Assembly (NCBI RefSeq): GCF_947500835.1
Contig: NZ_CANMTQ010000006.1
Coordinates: 62,001 to 126,000 of the forward strand
DNA from: an uncultured Halomonas sp.
GTDB taxonomy: Bacteria > Pseudomonadota > Gammaproteobacteria > Pseudomonadales > Halomonadaceae
DNA length: 64,000 bases
Reading direction: 5' to 3'
Each line of letters begins with the position of its first letter. The first letter of the stretch is position 1. The notes beneath the pieces were generated by a model. That model was not told the DNA's origin and did not search any database. It saw nothing but the letters and a program-made list of their open reading frames with translations. A program made the translations under genes and the position numbers. Shown in pieces: positions 15,946-24,452 of the stretch.

Positions 15946-17051
15946 CAGCGCGCACTCCGTGGCGCCTGGGCGACTCGGGCGCCTTCCTGCAGAGATTCAT
16001 TGCCCCGCACCACCACCTGCTCGGTGCCGTCGAGTCCGCTCAGAATCTCCACGCGATCGCCAAAACCGGCGCCGATTTCCACCCGCTTTTCCCGAACCTC
16101 ATACTCCTTTTCCCGAACTTCATCATCCGAGCCGCTGACCGGCTCGGCGATCCACACCGTCACGCGACCCTCGGGATAGCGGTTGATCGCATCCCGTGAG
16201 ATCGTCAGCCCCTGCTCGCCGGTGGATACCTGCAGCGTGGCCTTGACCGCCATTCCGGGCAAAACCTGCAGCGCTTCGCCACCGGTTGCTCGTAGCAGGA
16301 AGGTCCTGGCTTGAGGATCGCTTACAGGTATGAGGGACTCGATGGTCAAGGGGATTGGTTTCGCATCGGTGCCATCGGTAGTGGCCAGCAGCCGGGCATT
16401 ATCGTCAATGCGCTGGTAGTAACCCTGGGGTACGCGAAAGTCCAGTCGCAGGTTCGTTGTATCCACCAGCGTCAGCAGCGTATCTCCGGGGGTCACCCAC
16501 TCGCCAAGATCGGCTGACCGGTTGCTGACTACCCCCTCATAAGGGGCTTCGATGCTGTGGCGCTCATGCAATACCTGACGGCGCGACTCCTCTGCTCGCA
16601 GTCGCGCCAGGGTGGCTTCGGTCGTCGCCACCTCGCTTTCCCGGGCGCTCACTTCGGTGGCGGCAATATTGCGGCCCGCCCCGACGGATTCGGCCTCGGT
16701 GAAGCGCCGGCGCGCTTCTTTTAGTCGTGCCTGGGCTTCCGCCGACTCCGCACGGGCGCTTTCCAGTTCAAACGTCGCTTCCTTCTCGTCAAGGCCGATC
16801 AATAGATCGCCGGCGGCTACGCGATCGCCTGCATTCACCTGAACGCTATTGACAAGACCGGCCACCGCTGCCGACAACTGCGACGTGCGCAGCGCATTGA
16901 CGGTGCCATTGAGGCTGACTTCGCTGATGATGTCCGACCGGGTTACCTTCTCAAGCGCCACCCCCGGACGGTCCTGCGCCTGCGCCGGCAGCATTGAAAC
17001 GCACCACAGTATTGTCAGGCACCATGATCGACGGATAACCGGTTTCACCAA
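15945..17051 (-). CDS. RND efflux periplasmic adaptor (membrane fusion protein)
   Basis: A 368-residue HlyD/AcrA-family adaptor. A signal sequence occupies residues 1-25 (LTILWCVSMLPAQAQ). The lipoyl half-motifs are GLVNSVQVNAGDRVAAGDLL and, after the coiled-coil hairpin (about residues 80-145, rich in Glu/Ala/Arg), IEAPYEGVVSNRSADLGEWV. The beta-barrel and membrane-proximal domains follow. No lipobox Cys follows the signal, so it is probably a soluble periplasmic adaptor. It is the first gene of the two-gene pump operon. Confidence 0.9.
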   Translation of the reverse strand: MVKPVIRRSWCLTILWCVSMLPAQAQDRPGVALEKVTRSDIISEVSLNGTVNALRTSQLSAAVAGLVNSVQVNAGDRVAAGDLLIGLDEKEATFELESARAESAEAQARLKEARRRFTEAESVGAGRNIAATEVSARESEVATTEATLARLRAEESRRQVLHERHSIEAPYEGVVSNRSADLGEWVTPGDTLLTLVDTTNLRLDFRVPQGYYQRIDDNARLLATTDGTDAKPIPLTIESLIPVSDPQARTFLLRATGGEALQVLPGMAVKATLQVSTGEQGLTISRDAINRYPEGRVTVWIAEPVSGSDDEVREKEYEVREKRVEIGAGFGDRVEILSGLDGTEQVVVRGNESLQEGARVAQAPRSAR

Positions 17052-17144
17052 GCTACTCCTTGTTCTGGCTCCTGCGCTGAAAGCGAGCCGGATTCAATCC
17101 AGTGGTACAACGTCCGTAGGCCTCAACAAAGCGCCTCGAAAAAC

Positions 17145-17182
17145 GGCGCTATCTCCATTGTCGGTAATGGAAAGATAGCGCC
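17145..17182 (-). terminator. Intrinsic terminator of the small secreted protein gene
   Basis: A long two-part hairpin: GGCGCTATCT (17145-17154) with AGATAGCGCC (17173-17182), and inside it CCATT with AATGG around the loop GTCGGT. On the minus strand it is followed by GTTTTTCG. It lies 65 bases past the stop of the gene at 17247 and ahead of the RND operon start at 17051. Confidence 0.75.
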
Positions 17183-17246
17183 ATGGATCGAGTAAATAAA
17201 TGCCAATATTGCAAAGCTTGCGACAAACGATGAATCGCCTGGCCCA

Positions 17247-17549
17247 TTACCAGTCAAGCGGTTTAGACGCCGTTAGCTCTTTGCCAGAGTCATTGGAGTA
17301 GCTTGTCTCACTGGCGGATACTTCCGATATATAAATCGCATGTTGCTTGAGTGCATCGCTCTGTCCAAGCATGTTTTTTGCCTGCTTTTTCATAATATCC
17401 TGCTGCGATACCTCGACATTCTGTTGCGATACCGTGGATGAAAGCGGCTCGCGAATTTCCTGGTTTATGCGCGCGGTCACTGCGCTGGCGGATGCCGTCA
17501 TGGAGAAAGTGGCGGCGATAATTGCTGAAAAAAGAAGTGTAGTTTTCAT
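17247..17549 (-). CDS. Small secreted protein of unknown function
   Basis: A 100-residue protein with a clear signal peptide (MKTTLLFSAIIAATFSMTAS, likely cut after ASA near residue 23). The mature part is about 75 residues, Ser/Gln/Glu-rich and hydrophilic. It has no cysteine and no motif I recognise; QQNVEVSQQDIMKKQAKNML may form a helix. GGAGGT lies 7 bases before the ATG at 17549, a near-ideal ribosome site, and a strong terminator follows, so this is very probably a real monocistronic gene. It lies between the RND adaptor and a LysR regulator. Confidence 0.7.
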   Translation of the reverse strand: MKTTLLFSAIIAATFSMTASASAVTARINQEIREPLSSTVSQQNVEVSQQDIMKKQAKNMLGQSDALKQHAIYISEVSASETSYSNDSGKELTASKPLDW

Positions 17550-17696
17550 GGTCTCTACCTCCAATTGAATACGTCTGGGTTGCTGTGTTTACAAGCTAAG
17601 TATGTGCATTTTCCCCTGATGATTCGAATCGAACGAAGCAAAAACAATTATCACGCGGATTAATGATGTATCAATGATAACGATAATGGTGCGAGC

Positions 17697-18629
17697 TTAA
17701 TTACCGAGTGGCGTCACCGAATTTTCCGCATCATCCGCCAGCATTTGAATGCGTGACCGCATCCACCGTTCAGCGGGATCGTTGTCCTGCGCACCGCTCC
17801 ACACCAGAGAAAGGTCGAAATCCTGCGCTTCGAAAGGCAGCGATTCTTCGCGCAGCTCGCTATGGGCGGTGAGCGCTGTTGCCACATAGTCCGGCACCGT
17901 GGCGATAATGTTTGTTTCCGAAAGCAGCGTGCTCAAGCCACTGAACTGGGAAATGGCCAGTACGATTTGCCGGCTGCGTCCCAGCGCCGCCAGACGCTCG
18001 TCGACAAAACCGCTCAGATCCCCCGCCGGGGACACCAGGGCATGCGGGCGGGCGCAGTAGTCATCCAACGATAAGGCGCCGGGGATGCGATCGGCGCGCA
18101 ACACCCGGGGCTTGCTGACACGCAGCTTCTTGCGTTTTGCGTTGGCAGGCAGTTCGCTTGTATGGCTGACTCCAAGGGTTATCTCCCCGGAGCTCAACAG
18201 CGCCGGCATCAAGAGGTGGTTGGTGCGACGCACGACCAGCACGATATTCGGTGCCTCCGAGCGTATACGTCGAAGCAGGTAAGGCATCAGCCCGAATTCC
18301 ACGTCATCAGGGAGGCCAATGCGAAAGACTCTGTCGCTTGTGGCGGGATCGAATTCCTGGGTATGGCTGAGCGCATTGGAGATGGCATCCAGCGCCGGAT
18401 GCAGTTGGGTGAATATTTCCCTGGCCCGGGCAGTGGGCTCCATGGTACGTCCGGTACGTATGAACAAAGGATCGTCGAACAGTTGGCGCAGGCGTGAAAG
18501 GGCCGCACTGATCGCGGGTTGGCCGAGGAAAAGCTTCTCCGCGGTTCGCGTGACGCTGCGCTCGTGCATCAACGTCTCGAACACCACCAGCAGGTTGAAA
18601 TCGACACGTCTAAGATCGCTGCGATTCAT
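17697..18629 (-). CDS. LysR-type transcriptional regulator
   Basis: A 310-residue LysR regulator. VDFNLLVVFETLMHERSVTR and GQPAISAALSRLRQLFDDPL form the winged helix-turn-helix within residues 5-65. LFIRTGRTMEPTARA follows, as in the NodD/NahR-like branch. The ATG at 18629 (MNRSDLRR) has GGAGAG upstream and is preferred to the start at 18650. It lies 137 bases downstream of the glutathionyl-hydroquinone reductase gene, same strand. The target is not evident: no divergent partner is present. Confidence 0.85.
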   Translation of the reverse strand: MNRSDLRRVDFNLLVVFETLMHERSVTRTAEKLFLGQPAISAALSRLRQLFDDPLFIRTGRTMEPTARAREIFTQLHPALDAISNALSHTQEFDPATSDRVFRIGLPDDVEFGLMPYLLRRIRSEAPNIVLVVRRTNHLLMPALLSSGEITLGVSHTSELPANAKRKKLRVSKPRVLRADRIPGALSLDDYCARPHALVSPAGDLSGFVDERLAALGRSRQIVLAISQFSGLSTLLSETNIIATVPDYVATALTAHSELREESLPFEAQDFDLSLVWSGAQDNDPAERWMRSRIQMLADDAENSVTPLGN

Positions 18630-18766
18630 CGATCGTCTCTCCAGAGTCACGCACGACTCGAGCTTCCGCTACGGTGAGGCGGCCCGCATGAGCCATTAAC
18701 AGGGGAGTTGGTGTGGTCGAAAACTGAATCGCCCCTCTCAGGAGGCGATCCACAGTGTTTGCTTGA

Positions 18767-19771
18767 TCAGGACTTCTCCCGTACGCCCTTTCCGGTTAAG
18801 CGCTCCCGATCGTGCGGCCGGTCAAAATCCAGCGCAGGCCCTTTGGGAACGATGCGTGTCGGGTTGATGGTGTCGTGGCTGTAGTAGTAGTGGCGCTTTA
18901 TATGATCAAGATTGACGGTCTCCTTGACCCCCGGCCACTGGTACAGCTCGCGCAGGTAGTTCGATAGATTGGGGTAATCCTCGATGCGGCGCAGGTTGCA
19001 TTTGAAGTGGCCGTGATAGACGGCATCAAAGCGCACCAGGGTGGTAAACAGCCGGATATCCGCTTCGGTCATCCACTCACCGGCCAGGTAGCGCTGCTTT
19101 TCCAAGCGCGCCTCCATGCGATCCAGCGACTCGAACAGGGCAACGAAATGCTTTTCGTAAACGTCCTGTTCCGTGGCAAAACCGGTCTTGTAGACCCCAT
19201 TGTTGATATGGTCGTAGACATCGGCGTTGACGTCATCGATGATCTCGCGCAGATCCTCAGGGTAGAAATCGAGACGATTGCCGGTTATTCCGTCAAAGGC
19301 GTCATTGAAGATCCGCACCAGATCGGCGGACTCATTGTTGAGGATGCGATTGTCCTGCTTGTCCCACAGCACCGGCACCGTGACGCGCCCGGTGTATTCA
19401 GGATTCGTCAGGGTATAAAGCTGACGATGATATTCTGCCCCATTGACAGGGTCGCCGCTGGAACCTTCATCGACATGGTACGACCAGCCTTCACCCAGCA
19501 TCAGCGGGCTGACATGGGAGGCGCCCATCAGCGACTCCAACCCCTTGAGCTTGCGCATGATCAGGGTGCGATGCGCCCAGGGACAAGCCAATGATACATA
19601 AAGATGAAAGCGATCCGCTTCTGCGGGCACGCTCTTTTGGCCTTCGGGAGTCGGCTCACCGTCCGCCGTCACCCAATCGCGCAGCTGGGCGGATTCGCGC
19701 ACGAACTCACCGCCGTGCTTCTTGGTGTCGTACCACTGATCGTGCCACTCGCCGTTGATTAATAATCCCAT
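18767..19771 (-). CDS. yqjG: Glutathionyl-hydroquinone reductase (YqjG-like, Xi-class GST)
   Basis: A 334-residue Xi-class glutathione transferase. It reduces glutathionyl-hydroquinones back to hydroquinones using a Cys nucleophile. The N-terminal region has SLACPWAHRTLIMRKLKGLE, where CPWAHR holds the catalytic Cys, then RVTVPVLWDKQ and NNESADLVRIFN. The helical domain includes WMTEADIRLFTTLVRFDAVY, a family signature. The ATG at 19771 is preferred because GGAGAGG lies 6 bases upstream; the ATG at 19777 is too close to it. Together with WrbA, DoxX and pirin it suggests quinone detoxification. Confidence 0.92.
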   Translation of the reverse strand: MGLLINGEWHDQWYDTKKHGGEFVRESAQLRDWVTADGEPTPEGQKSVPAEADRFHLYVSLACPWAHRTLIMRKLKGLESLMGASHVSPLMLGEGWSYHVDEGSSGDPVNGAEYHRQLYTLTNPEYTGRVTVPVLWDKQDNRILNNESADLVRIFNDAFDGITGNRLDFYPEDLREIIDDVNADVYDHINNGVYKTGFATEQDVYEKHFVALFESLDRMEARLEKQRYLAGEWMTEADIRLFTTLVRFDAVYHGHFKCNLRRIEDYPNLSNYLRELYQWPGVKETVNLDHIKRHYYYSHDTINPTRIVPKGPALDFDRPHDRERLTGKGVREKS

Positions 19772-19880
19772 AACCATCCTCTCCGTTTGAAAGTTGCCTA
19801 TGCATTCAAGTGCGCCGCGCTGATTCAGCGCCACGAGCCACGTGCTCGATAGAGATAGGCGTATAGAAATGACAGGCGAA

Positions 19881-19900
19881 GGGAGGGGCACTGCCCTCCC
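19881..19900 (-). terminator. Stem-loop after wrbA
   Basis: GGGAGGG (19881-19887) pairs with CCCTCCC (19894-19900) around GCACTG. It lies 16 bases past the wrbA stop. On the minus strand TTCGCC follows rather than a U tract, so termination may be incomplete and yqjG could still receive read-through from wrbA. Confidence 0.45.
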
Positions 19901-19916
19901 TGGGCGATCAAGAAGC

Positions 19917-20597
19917 TTAGTTTTTCAGCTTAGCCGCGACTTTAGCCACATGCTCGCCTTGGAAGCGGGCGATGGTCAGTTCTCGCTCGTCGGGTTGGCG
20001 CGAGCCGTCGCCACCGGCAATGGTCGAGGCGCCATAGGGTGTGCCACCGCCGACTTGGGAGATATCAAAAAGCTCCGAAGTGGCATAGCCGATCGGCACA
20101 ATCACCATGCCGTGGTGTGCAAGGGTCGTCCAGGTGGAGGTGATGGTCATCTCTTCCCCGCCACCGGTGCCGGTAGAGGTAAAGACGCTTGCCACCTTGC
20201 CGACCAGGCCTCCCTTGGACCACAGGCCACCGGTCTGGTCCAGGAAGGTGCGCATCTGGCCCGCCATGTTGCCAAAACGCGTCGGCGTGCCAAAGATGAT
20301 CGCATCGTATTCCGCAAGCTCTGCGGGAGTGGCCACCGGCGCACCCTGCTCTGTCTTGCCACCGGCGGACTTGAAAGCTTCGTTATCCATGGTTTCCGGA
20401 ACGCGCTTGACCGTCACTTCGACGCCTTCCACACCACGCGCACCTTCCGCCACGGTGTTGGCCATGGTTTCAATGTGGCCGTACATGGAATAATAAAGAA
20501 CTAGTATCTTTGTCATTTCAGGTTCCTCTTGTGGTGAAGGTCTGCTGTTTTCCGAACCGCTAAAAAGCCGCGACAGGAAATCGGTAAGTCGTCCCAT
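19917..20597 (-). CDS. wrbA: NAD(P)H:quinone oxidoreductase WrbA
   Basis: A flavodoxin-fold FMN enzyme that reduces quinones by two electrons. [20 protein letters not shown] is the FMN phosphate loop, [20 protein letters not shown] and [11 protein letters not shown] are WrbA signatures, and [20 protein letters not shown] is the C-terminal one. Two starts are possible. The ATG at 20597 has AAGGAG 7 bases upstream and gives 226 residues with a 27-residue amphipathic leader ([11 protein letters not shown]). The ATG at 20516 has AGAGGA 7 bases upstream and gives the usual 199 residues. The promoter region carries copy 2 of the shared operator. Confidence 0.93.
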   Translation of the reverse strand: MGRLTDFLSRLFSGSENSRPSPQEEPEMTKILVLYYSMYGHIETMANTVAEGARGVEGVEVTVKRVPETMDNEAFKSAGGKTEQGAPVATPAELAEYDAIIFGTPTRFGNMAGQMRTFLDQTGGLWSKGGLVGKVASVFTSTGTGGGEEMTITSTWTTLAHHGMVIVPIGYATSELFDISQVGGGTPYGASTIAGGDGSRQPDERELTIARFQGEHVAKVAAKLKN

Positions 20598-20686
20598 GTA
20601 ACAACTCCTTGTATTGTTTATACCAAGATAGCGGGTCAGGAATCATTGCCCACAAGAATAACGCCTGGTATCGGTTGGTTGGTTCT

Positions 20687-20724
20687 AATTATCAGGACAT
20701 AACGATCGAAAAATTCGATGGGTT
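20687..20724 (-). promoter_or_regulatory. Putative LysR operator/promoter of wrbA (copy 2)
   Basis: The counterpart of the 38-base block at 2310-2347. On the minus strand it contains the perfect palindrome ATCGAA-TTT-TTCGAT, with T-N11-A spacing, followed by ATGTCCTGATAATT, in which GATAAT may be the -10 hexamer. It lies about 90 bases before the wrbA start and 33 bases past the stop of the LysR gene, its probable regulator. Confidence 0.6.
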
Positions 20725-20756
20725 ACAGGCCTGTCATATTGATGCTTGAAGCCCGC

Positions 20757-21668
20757 CTATTGCCTGGTCTGCTTGTAGTCACGACAAACCGCCTGCAGCG
20801 CCTGAGCCAGTGCTTGGGTTGCCGGACCGGCGCTATCGCGGTTGGCAAAGACCAGATACAACTCCTCGCTCCTGCTACCGCCCTCGGCTAGCGGAAGTGG
20901 TTTTAGTATCTTGGCCTCCAGCTCCTTGCGAATATGCTCTACAGGCAACCAGGCAAAGCCCAGTCCCTGGGTGACGAACTGAATCGAGGTCTTGAGCTGG
21001 GATACGGTCCAGCGCTCATCCGCGCCTAGCCAGCCTGCGTCCTGGTTGCGCTTGATGCCGGTATCGCGGACCACGAATTGCCGGTGGGCCCTCAGGTCTT
21101 GCTGGGTCAGTTCGCGCCCCATGCGATGCAAGGGATGCTGCGGATGAGCGACAGCCACAAACTCGATGGGCAGAAGAGGCTGCCCCAGGAGCCCGGGGGG
21201 TGGCCGATTGGTAACGATCAAGTCGGCACTGCCATTTGCCAGCGCCTCATGGGTGCCGGAGAGCACCGATTCGATGAGCTGTACACGAGACGATCGGCTT
21301 TCAGGAATAAAGGCAGCCAGCGCTTCGCCCAAAAGCTCGGGCGGGAAGATCGTCTCTATTGCCAGCCGAACCTCCGGTTCCCAATCCTGAGCCAGATTGG
21401 CGGCTAGTCGTTCCAGGCTCAGGGCCTCTTCGATGAGCACGCGTGCGCGACGCAGCAACGTCTCTCCCGCCTCTGAAAGCTCAGCTTTGCGTCCGCGTAT
21501 CTCAAGCATCTCGACGGGCAGCTGTTCCTGCATGCTCTTGAGGGTATAGCTTACCGCCGACTGGCTCTTGTTCAGCGACTCCGCAGCGCGGGCGAAACTG
21601 CCTTCATCGACCACGGCTTGCAACACGGCCCACTGCTCAAGGCTGATGCGGGGAATACTGGTAGCCAT
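20757..21668 (-). CDS. LysR-type regulator, YhaJ-like
   Basis: A 303-residue LysR regulator. The helix-turn-helix reads SFARAAESLNKSQSAVSYTL within residues 20-45, followed by KSMQEQLPVEMLEIRGRKAE. The SAVSYTL pattern and the NLAQDWEPEVRLAIE segment resemble E. coli YhaJ more than typical LysR members (judged from memory). YhaJ controls yqjF (DoxX) and lies beside yhaK (pirin) and yqjG in E. coli. Here the gene is immediately upstream of wrbA, with the repeated operator in between, so it is the best candidate regulator of both operator copies. Confidence 0.87.
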   Translation of the reverse strand: MATSIPRISLEQWAVLQAVVDEGSFARAAESLNKSQSAVSYTLKSMQEQLPVEMLEIRGRKAELSEAGETLLRRARVLIEEALSLERLAANLAQDWEPEVRLAIETIFPPELLGEALAAFIPESRSSRVQLIESVLSGTHEALANGSADLIVTNRPPPGLLGQPLLPIEFVAVAHPQHPLHRMGRELTQQDLRAHRQFVVRDTGIKRNQDAGWLGADERWTVSQLKTSIQFVTQGLGFAWLPVEHIRKELEAKILKPLPLAEGGSRSEELYLVFANRDSAGPATQALAQALQAVCRDYKQTRQ

Positions 21669-21893
21669 CTGACGCTAACTCTCCTGGAATCATGGACTGA
21701 TCATCATAGCGTAGCGGCGATAAAGAAATTCTCGGATGTCGCCAGAACACAAAAAGCCTTGGTACACTCCCGCCGTCACGAATCGCGCATCATGCTGCTC
21801 TGTTTCGGTCGGATGGCGGCATGATCGCATTCATCCAAAACCCTAGCCATGTCGCATAGAGATGTATTACTGCCTTGGAAGGAGGCTTTTAGC

Positions 21894-24299
21894 GTGTCGT
21901 TAACCCGCTTGAACGTTCAATTGAGACGCTGGCTTGCCATGGCGCTTATGCTGATCGCGCTGCCGGTTTTTGCTCAGCAGACCGGACCTTCTCAAGAGCC
22001 CGCCTCCGATGGCCCCGCCTATTCGACCTTGGCGGATCTGCTCGAAAACGAGGAGTCGCGTCAGCGCTTGATCGAAGAGCTGCGCTCCCTGGCGTCGAGT
22101 CAGCAAGAAGGGGCGGATGCGACAGAGGGAACATCTCAGGCCAGCAACGCAGAGCAAGCACCTGGCAAGCAAGGCGCTCAAGATACCTCCCTTGCTCGAC
22201 AGCTTGCCGAGACTACCAGCGCCATTGCCGGTGATATGGGCCGTCAGTTCAAGAACTTCACCGGCGCGCTGGGCGCACTGATATCCCCCGCGGGCGACAG
22301 CCTGGCGCCTCGCATCAGCATGGCGGAAATCAGCCGGTTGGCGCTCAATATGGCACTGGTCATCGTTGCCACCTTCGCGCTGTTTTTCATTCTGCGCGGC
22401 CTGGCCCGACCCCTGTTCAATCGGATAAGCCATTGGACCCGACAGGGCGATGATCGCAGCACATTGATGAGAACGACAGCGGCGGTCGTACTGGCGGCAC
22501 TTATAGATGTTGCTGTCGTTGCATTGGCTTACGTGGGGGGCAACCTGATCGCGACTTTTGCGATCGGTGAAAGCGGCGCCCTATCGACCCAAGCCTCGCT
22601 GTTCCTCAATGCCTTCTTGATCATCGAGCTGATCAAGGCCGCCATACGCGTTCTTTTTGCCTCTCGTCACGAAGGACTACGCCTGCTGCCCATCGATGCC
22701 AAGGAAGCCGCGCACTGGAATCGTTGGCTCGCGTCACTGACCGGTTTCGTGGGCTACGGCATGCTGGTGGCCGTCCCGCTGACCAATACCAATGCTTCAT
22801 TGGCGCTGGGCCATGCGCTTGGTCTGATCATCATGCTGCTGGCCTTTGTTTACGCCACGACCTTCGTGTTGAAAAACCGCCTCAAGGTACGCAAGGCCCT
22901 GGAGAAAAAGGCGGCCAATGCTTCCATGGGAGCTTCCAGCATGGCACTGAGAGTGATTGCTAGATGCTGGCACCTGCTCGCCATTGCCTATTTTCTGTTC
23001 ATCCTGGTACTCAGTATCCTGCGTCCTGAAGATGCGTTACCCAGCGTCATGCTGGCGACCCTGCGAACGCTCATCATCGTTGGCATCGGTCTACTGCTGT
23101 CGGGCATGCTCACTCAGCTCATCGGCAAACGCATTACCCTGTCCGCAGACTGGCGACGCAAGATGCCCAAGCTCGAATCACGCCTCAACGCCTATATCCC
23201 TACCTTCTTGAAAGTGATTCGGACACTCATCTTGATCAGTGTCGTGCTGTTGGTACTCGATACCTGGGGAGCGTTCGATCTAGCGGCCTGGTACGCCACT
23301 GAGGCCGGTTACAATACGGTCAGCAAGCTGATCGATATTATTCTTATTCTTGCCGTAGCGGCGGCCATATGGATCGTGCTGGCCAGTCTTATCGAACACC
23401 GTCTGAATGACGACAGCCGTCGGAACGAGCCTACTGCCCGGACCAAGACGCTATTGAGCCTGTTTCGAAATGCCCTGGCCATCACGCTTGTCACCTTGAC
23501 CAGCATGATCGTACTGGCAGAAATCGGGATCAATATCGGTCCGTTGATCGCCGGCGCGGGGGTGCTGGGCCTGGCCATCGGCTTCGGCGCCCAGAAGCTG
23601 GTTCAGGACATCATCACCGGGGTATTCATCCAGATCGAAAATGCCATGAACACCGGCGATGTGGTCACCGTGGGCGGCATTACCGGTACTGCAGAACGCT
23701 TGAGCATCCGCTCCGTAGGTATTCGTGATCTATCCGGCACCTACCACATCGTGCCTTTCTCAAGCGTCGATACCGTATCCAACTACATGCGTGGATTCGG
23801 CAATCATGTCGGCGAGTACGGCATTGCCTATCGTGAGAGCATCGACGACGCCATCGTTCAACTCGAACAGGCCTTCGAGGAACTCAAGGCCAGCGAAGAG
23901 CATGGCCACAAGTTGCTTGAGCCGCTCAGCGTTGCCGGCGTCGTTGCGCTGGCCGACAGCTCGGTCAATATCCGCACGATCATCAAGACCACCCCGGGAG
24001 ATCAATGGGCGGTAGGACGCGCCTACAACCGCCTGGTCAAGAAATACTTCGATGAGGCGGGGATCGAAATACCCTTCCCCCATACCACGCTCTATTTCGG
24101 TCAGGACAAGGACGGCCTGGCGCCGCCTGCCAATCTGCGCGTCATGCGGCAGGATTTCCCCATCGATAACAGCCCAGCCGGCCAGCCCCGTGGCGACGCG
24201 CATTCGGGGCTCCCGCGCGAATCATCGCCGCACCATGAACCCGCTTCACCGCCCAGGGAGCATACCCAGCCAGATCGGGATAACGACGAAAACACCTGA
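21894..24299 (+). CDS. Mechanosensitive channel of the MscS family (YbiO-like)
   Basis: An 801-residue MscS-type channel. A signal peptide (LAMALMLIALPVFAQ) is followed by a Gln/Ser/Ala-rich periplasmic stretch, then about ten hydrophobic helices. The pore and beta domain spans roughly residues 555-620: LIAGAGVLGLAIGFGAQKLV, DIITGVFIQIENAMNTGDVV and TAERLSIRSVGIR. The disordered tail after about residue 755 is Pro/Arg-rich. It gates on membrane tension at hypo-osmotic shock, important for a halophile. I start at the GTG at 21894 because GGAGG lies 8 bases upstream; the ATG at 21849 has no such site. Confidence 0.9.
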   Translation: MSLTRLNVQLRRWLAMALMLIALPVFAQQTGPSQEPASDGPAYSTLADLLENEESRQRLIEELRSLASSQQEGADATEGTSQASNAEQAPGKQGAQDTSLARQLAETTSAIAGDMGRQFKNFTGALGALISPAGDSLAPRISMAEISRLALNMALVIVATFALFFILRGLARPLFNRISHWTRQGDDRSTLMRTTAAVVLAALIDVAVVALAYVGGNLIATFAIGESGALSTQASLFLNAFLIIELIKAAIRVLFASRHEGLRLLPIDAKEAAHWNRWLASLTGFVGYGMLVAVPLTNTNASLALGHALGLIIMLLAFVYATTFVLKNRLKVRKALEKKAANASMGASSMALRVIARCWHLLAIAYFLFILVLSILRPEDALPSVMLATLRTLIIVGIGLLLSGMLTQLIGKRITLSADWRRKMPKLESRLNAYIPTFLKVIRTLILISVVLLVLDTWGAFDLAAWYATEAGYNTVSKLIDIILILAVAAAIWIVLASLIEHRLNDDSRRNEPTARTKTLLSLFRNALAITLVTLTSMIVLAEIGINIGPLIAGAGVLGLAIGFGAQKLVQDIITGVFIQIENAMNTGDVVTVGGITGTAERLSIRSVGIRDLSGTYHIVPFSSVDTVSNYMRGFGNHVGEYGIAYRESIDDAIVQLEQAFEELKASEEHGHKLLEPLSVAGVVALADSSVNIRTIIKTTPGDQWAVGRAYNRLVKKYFDEAGIEIPFPHTTLYFGQDKDGLAPPANLRVMRQDFPIDNSPAGQPRGDAHSGLPRESSPHHEPASPPREHTQPDRDNDENT

Positions 24300-24337
24300 T
24301 TGATTCAGGAGGATAGGTAAACCACACCATCTAGCTG

Positions 24338-24360
24338 AAGACCACCCTAGCGGTGGTCTT
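24338..24360 (+). terminator. Rho-independent terminator of the mscS-family gene
   Basis: AAGACCACC (24338-24346) pairs perfectly with GGTGGTCTT (24352-24360) around CTAGC, and TTCTTAT follows. It lies 38 bases past the stop codon of the channel gene. Confidence 0.85.
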
Positions 24361-24410
24361 TTCTTATGCAACCACCTGGGGCGCTTCGCCCAGCAAAACC
24401 CCATAAAAAA

Positions 24411-24428
24411 GGGCGCCAAGAGGCGCCC
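24411..24428 (-). terminator. Rho-independent terminator of the hem operon
   Basis: GGGCGCC (24411-24417) and GGCGCCC (24422-24428) form a stem with a 4-base loop; on the minus strand it is followed by six T residues. It lies 24 bases past the hemY stop, at the end of hemCDXY. Confidence 0.85.
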
Positions 24429-24452
24429 AGGAGAGCAATACGAGTGTTTGCT

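Noticed and set aside
17669..17679. Fur-box-like sequence upstream of the small secreted protein (TATCA-A-TGATA with nearby GATAAT)
   Set aside because: The palindrome has the arms in the reverse order to a Fur box, and the repeated hexamers lack the required inverted unit; it is probably chance in an AT-rich gap.
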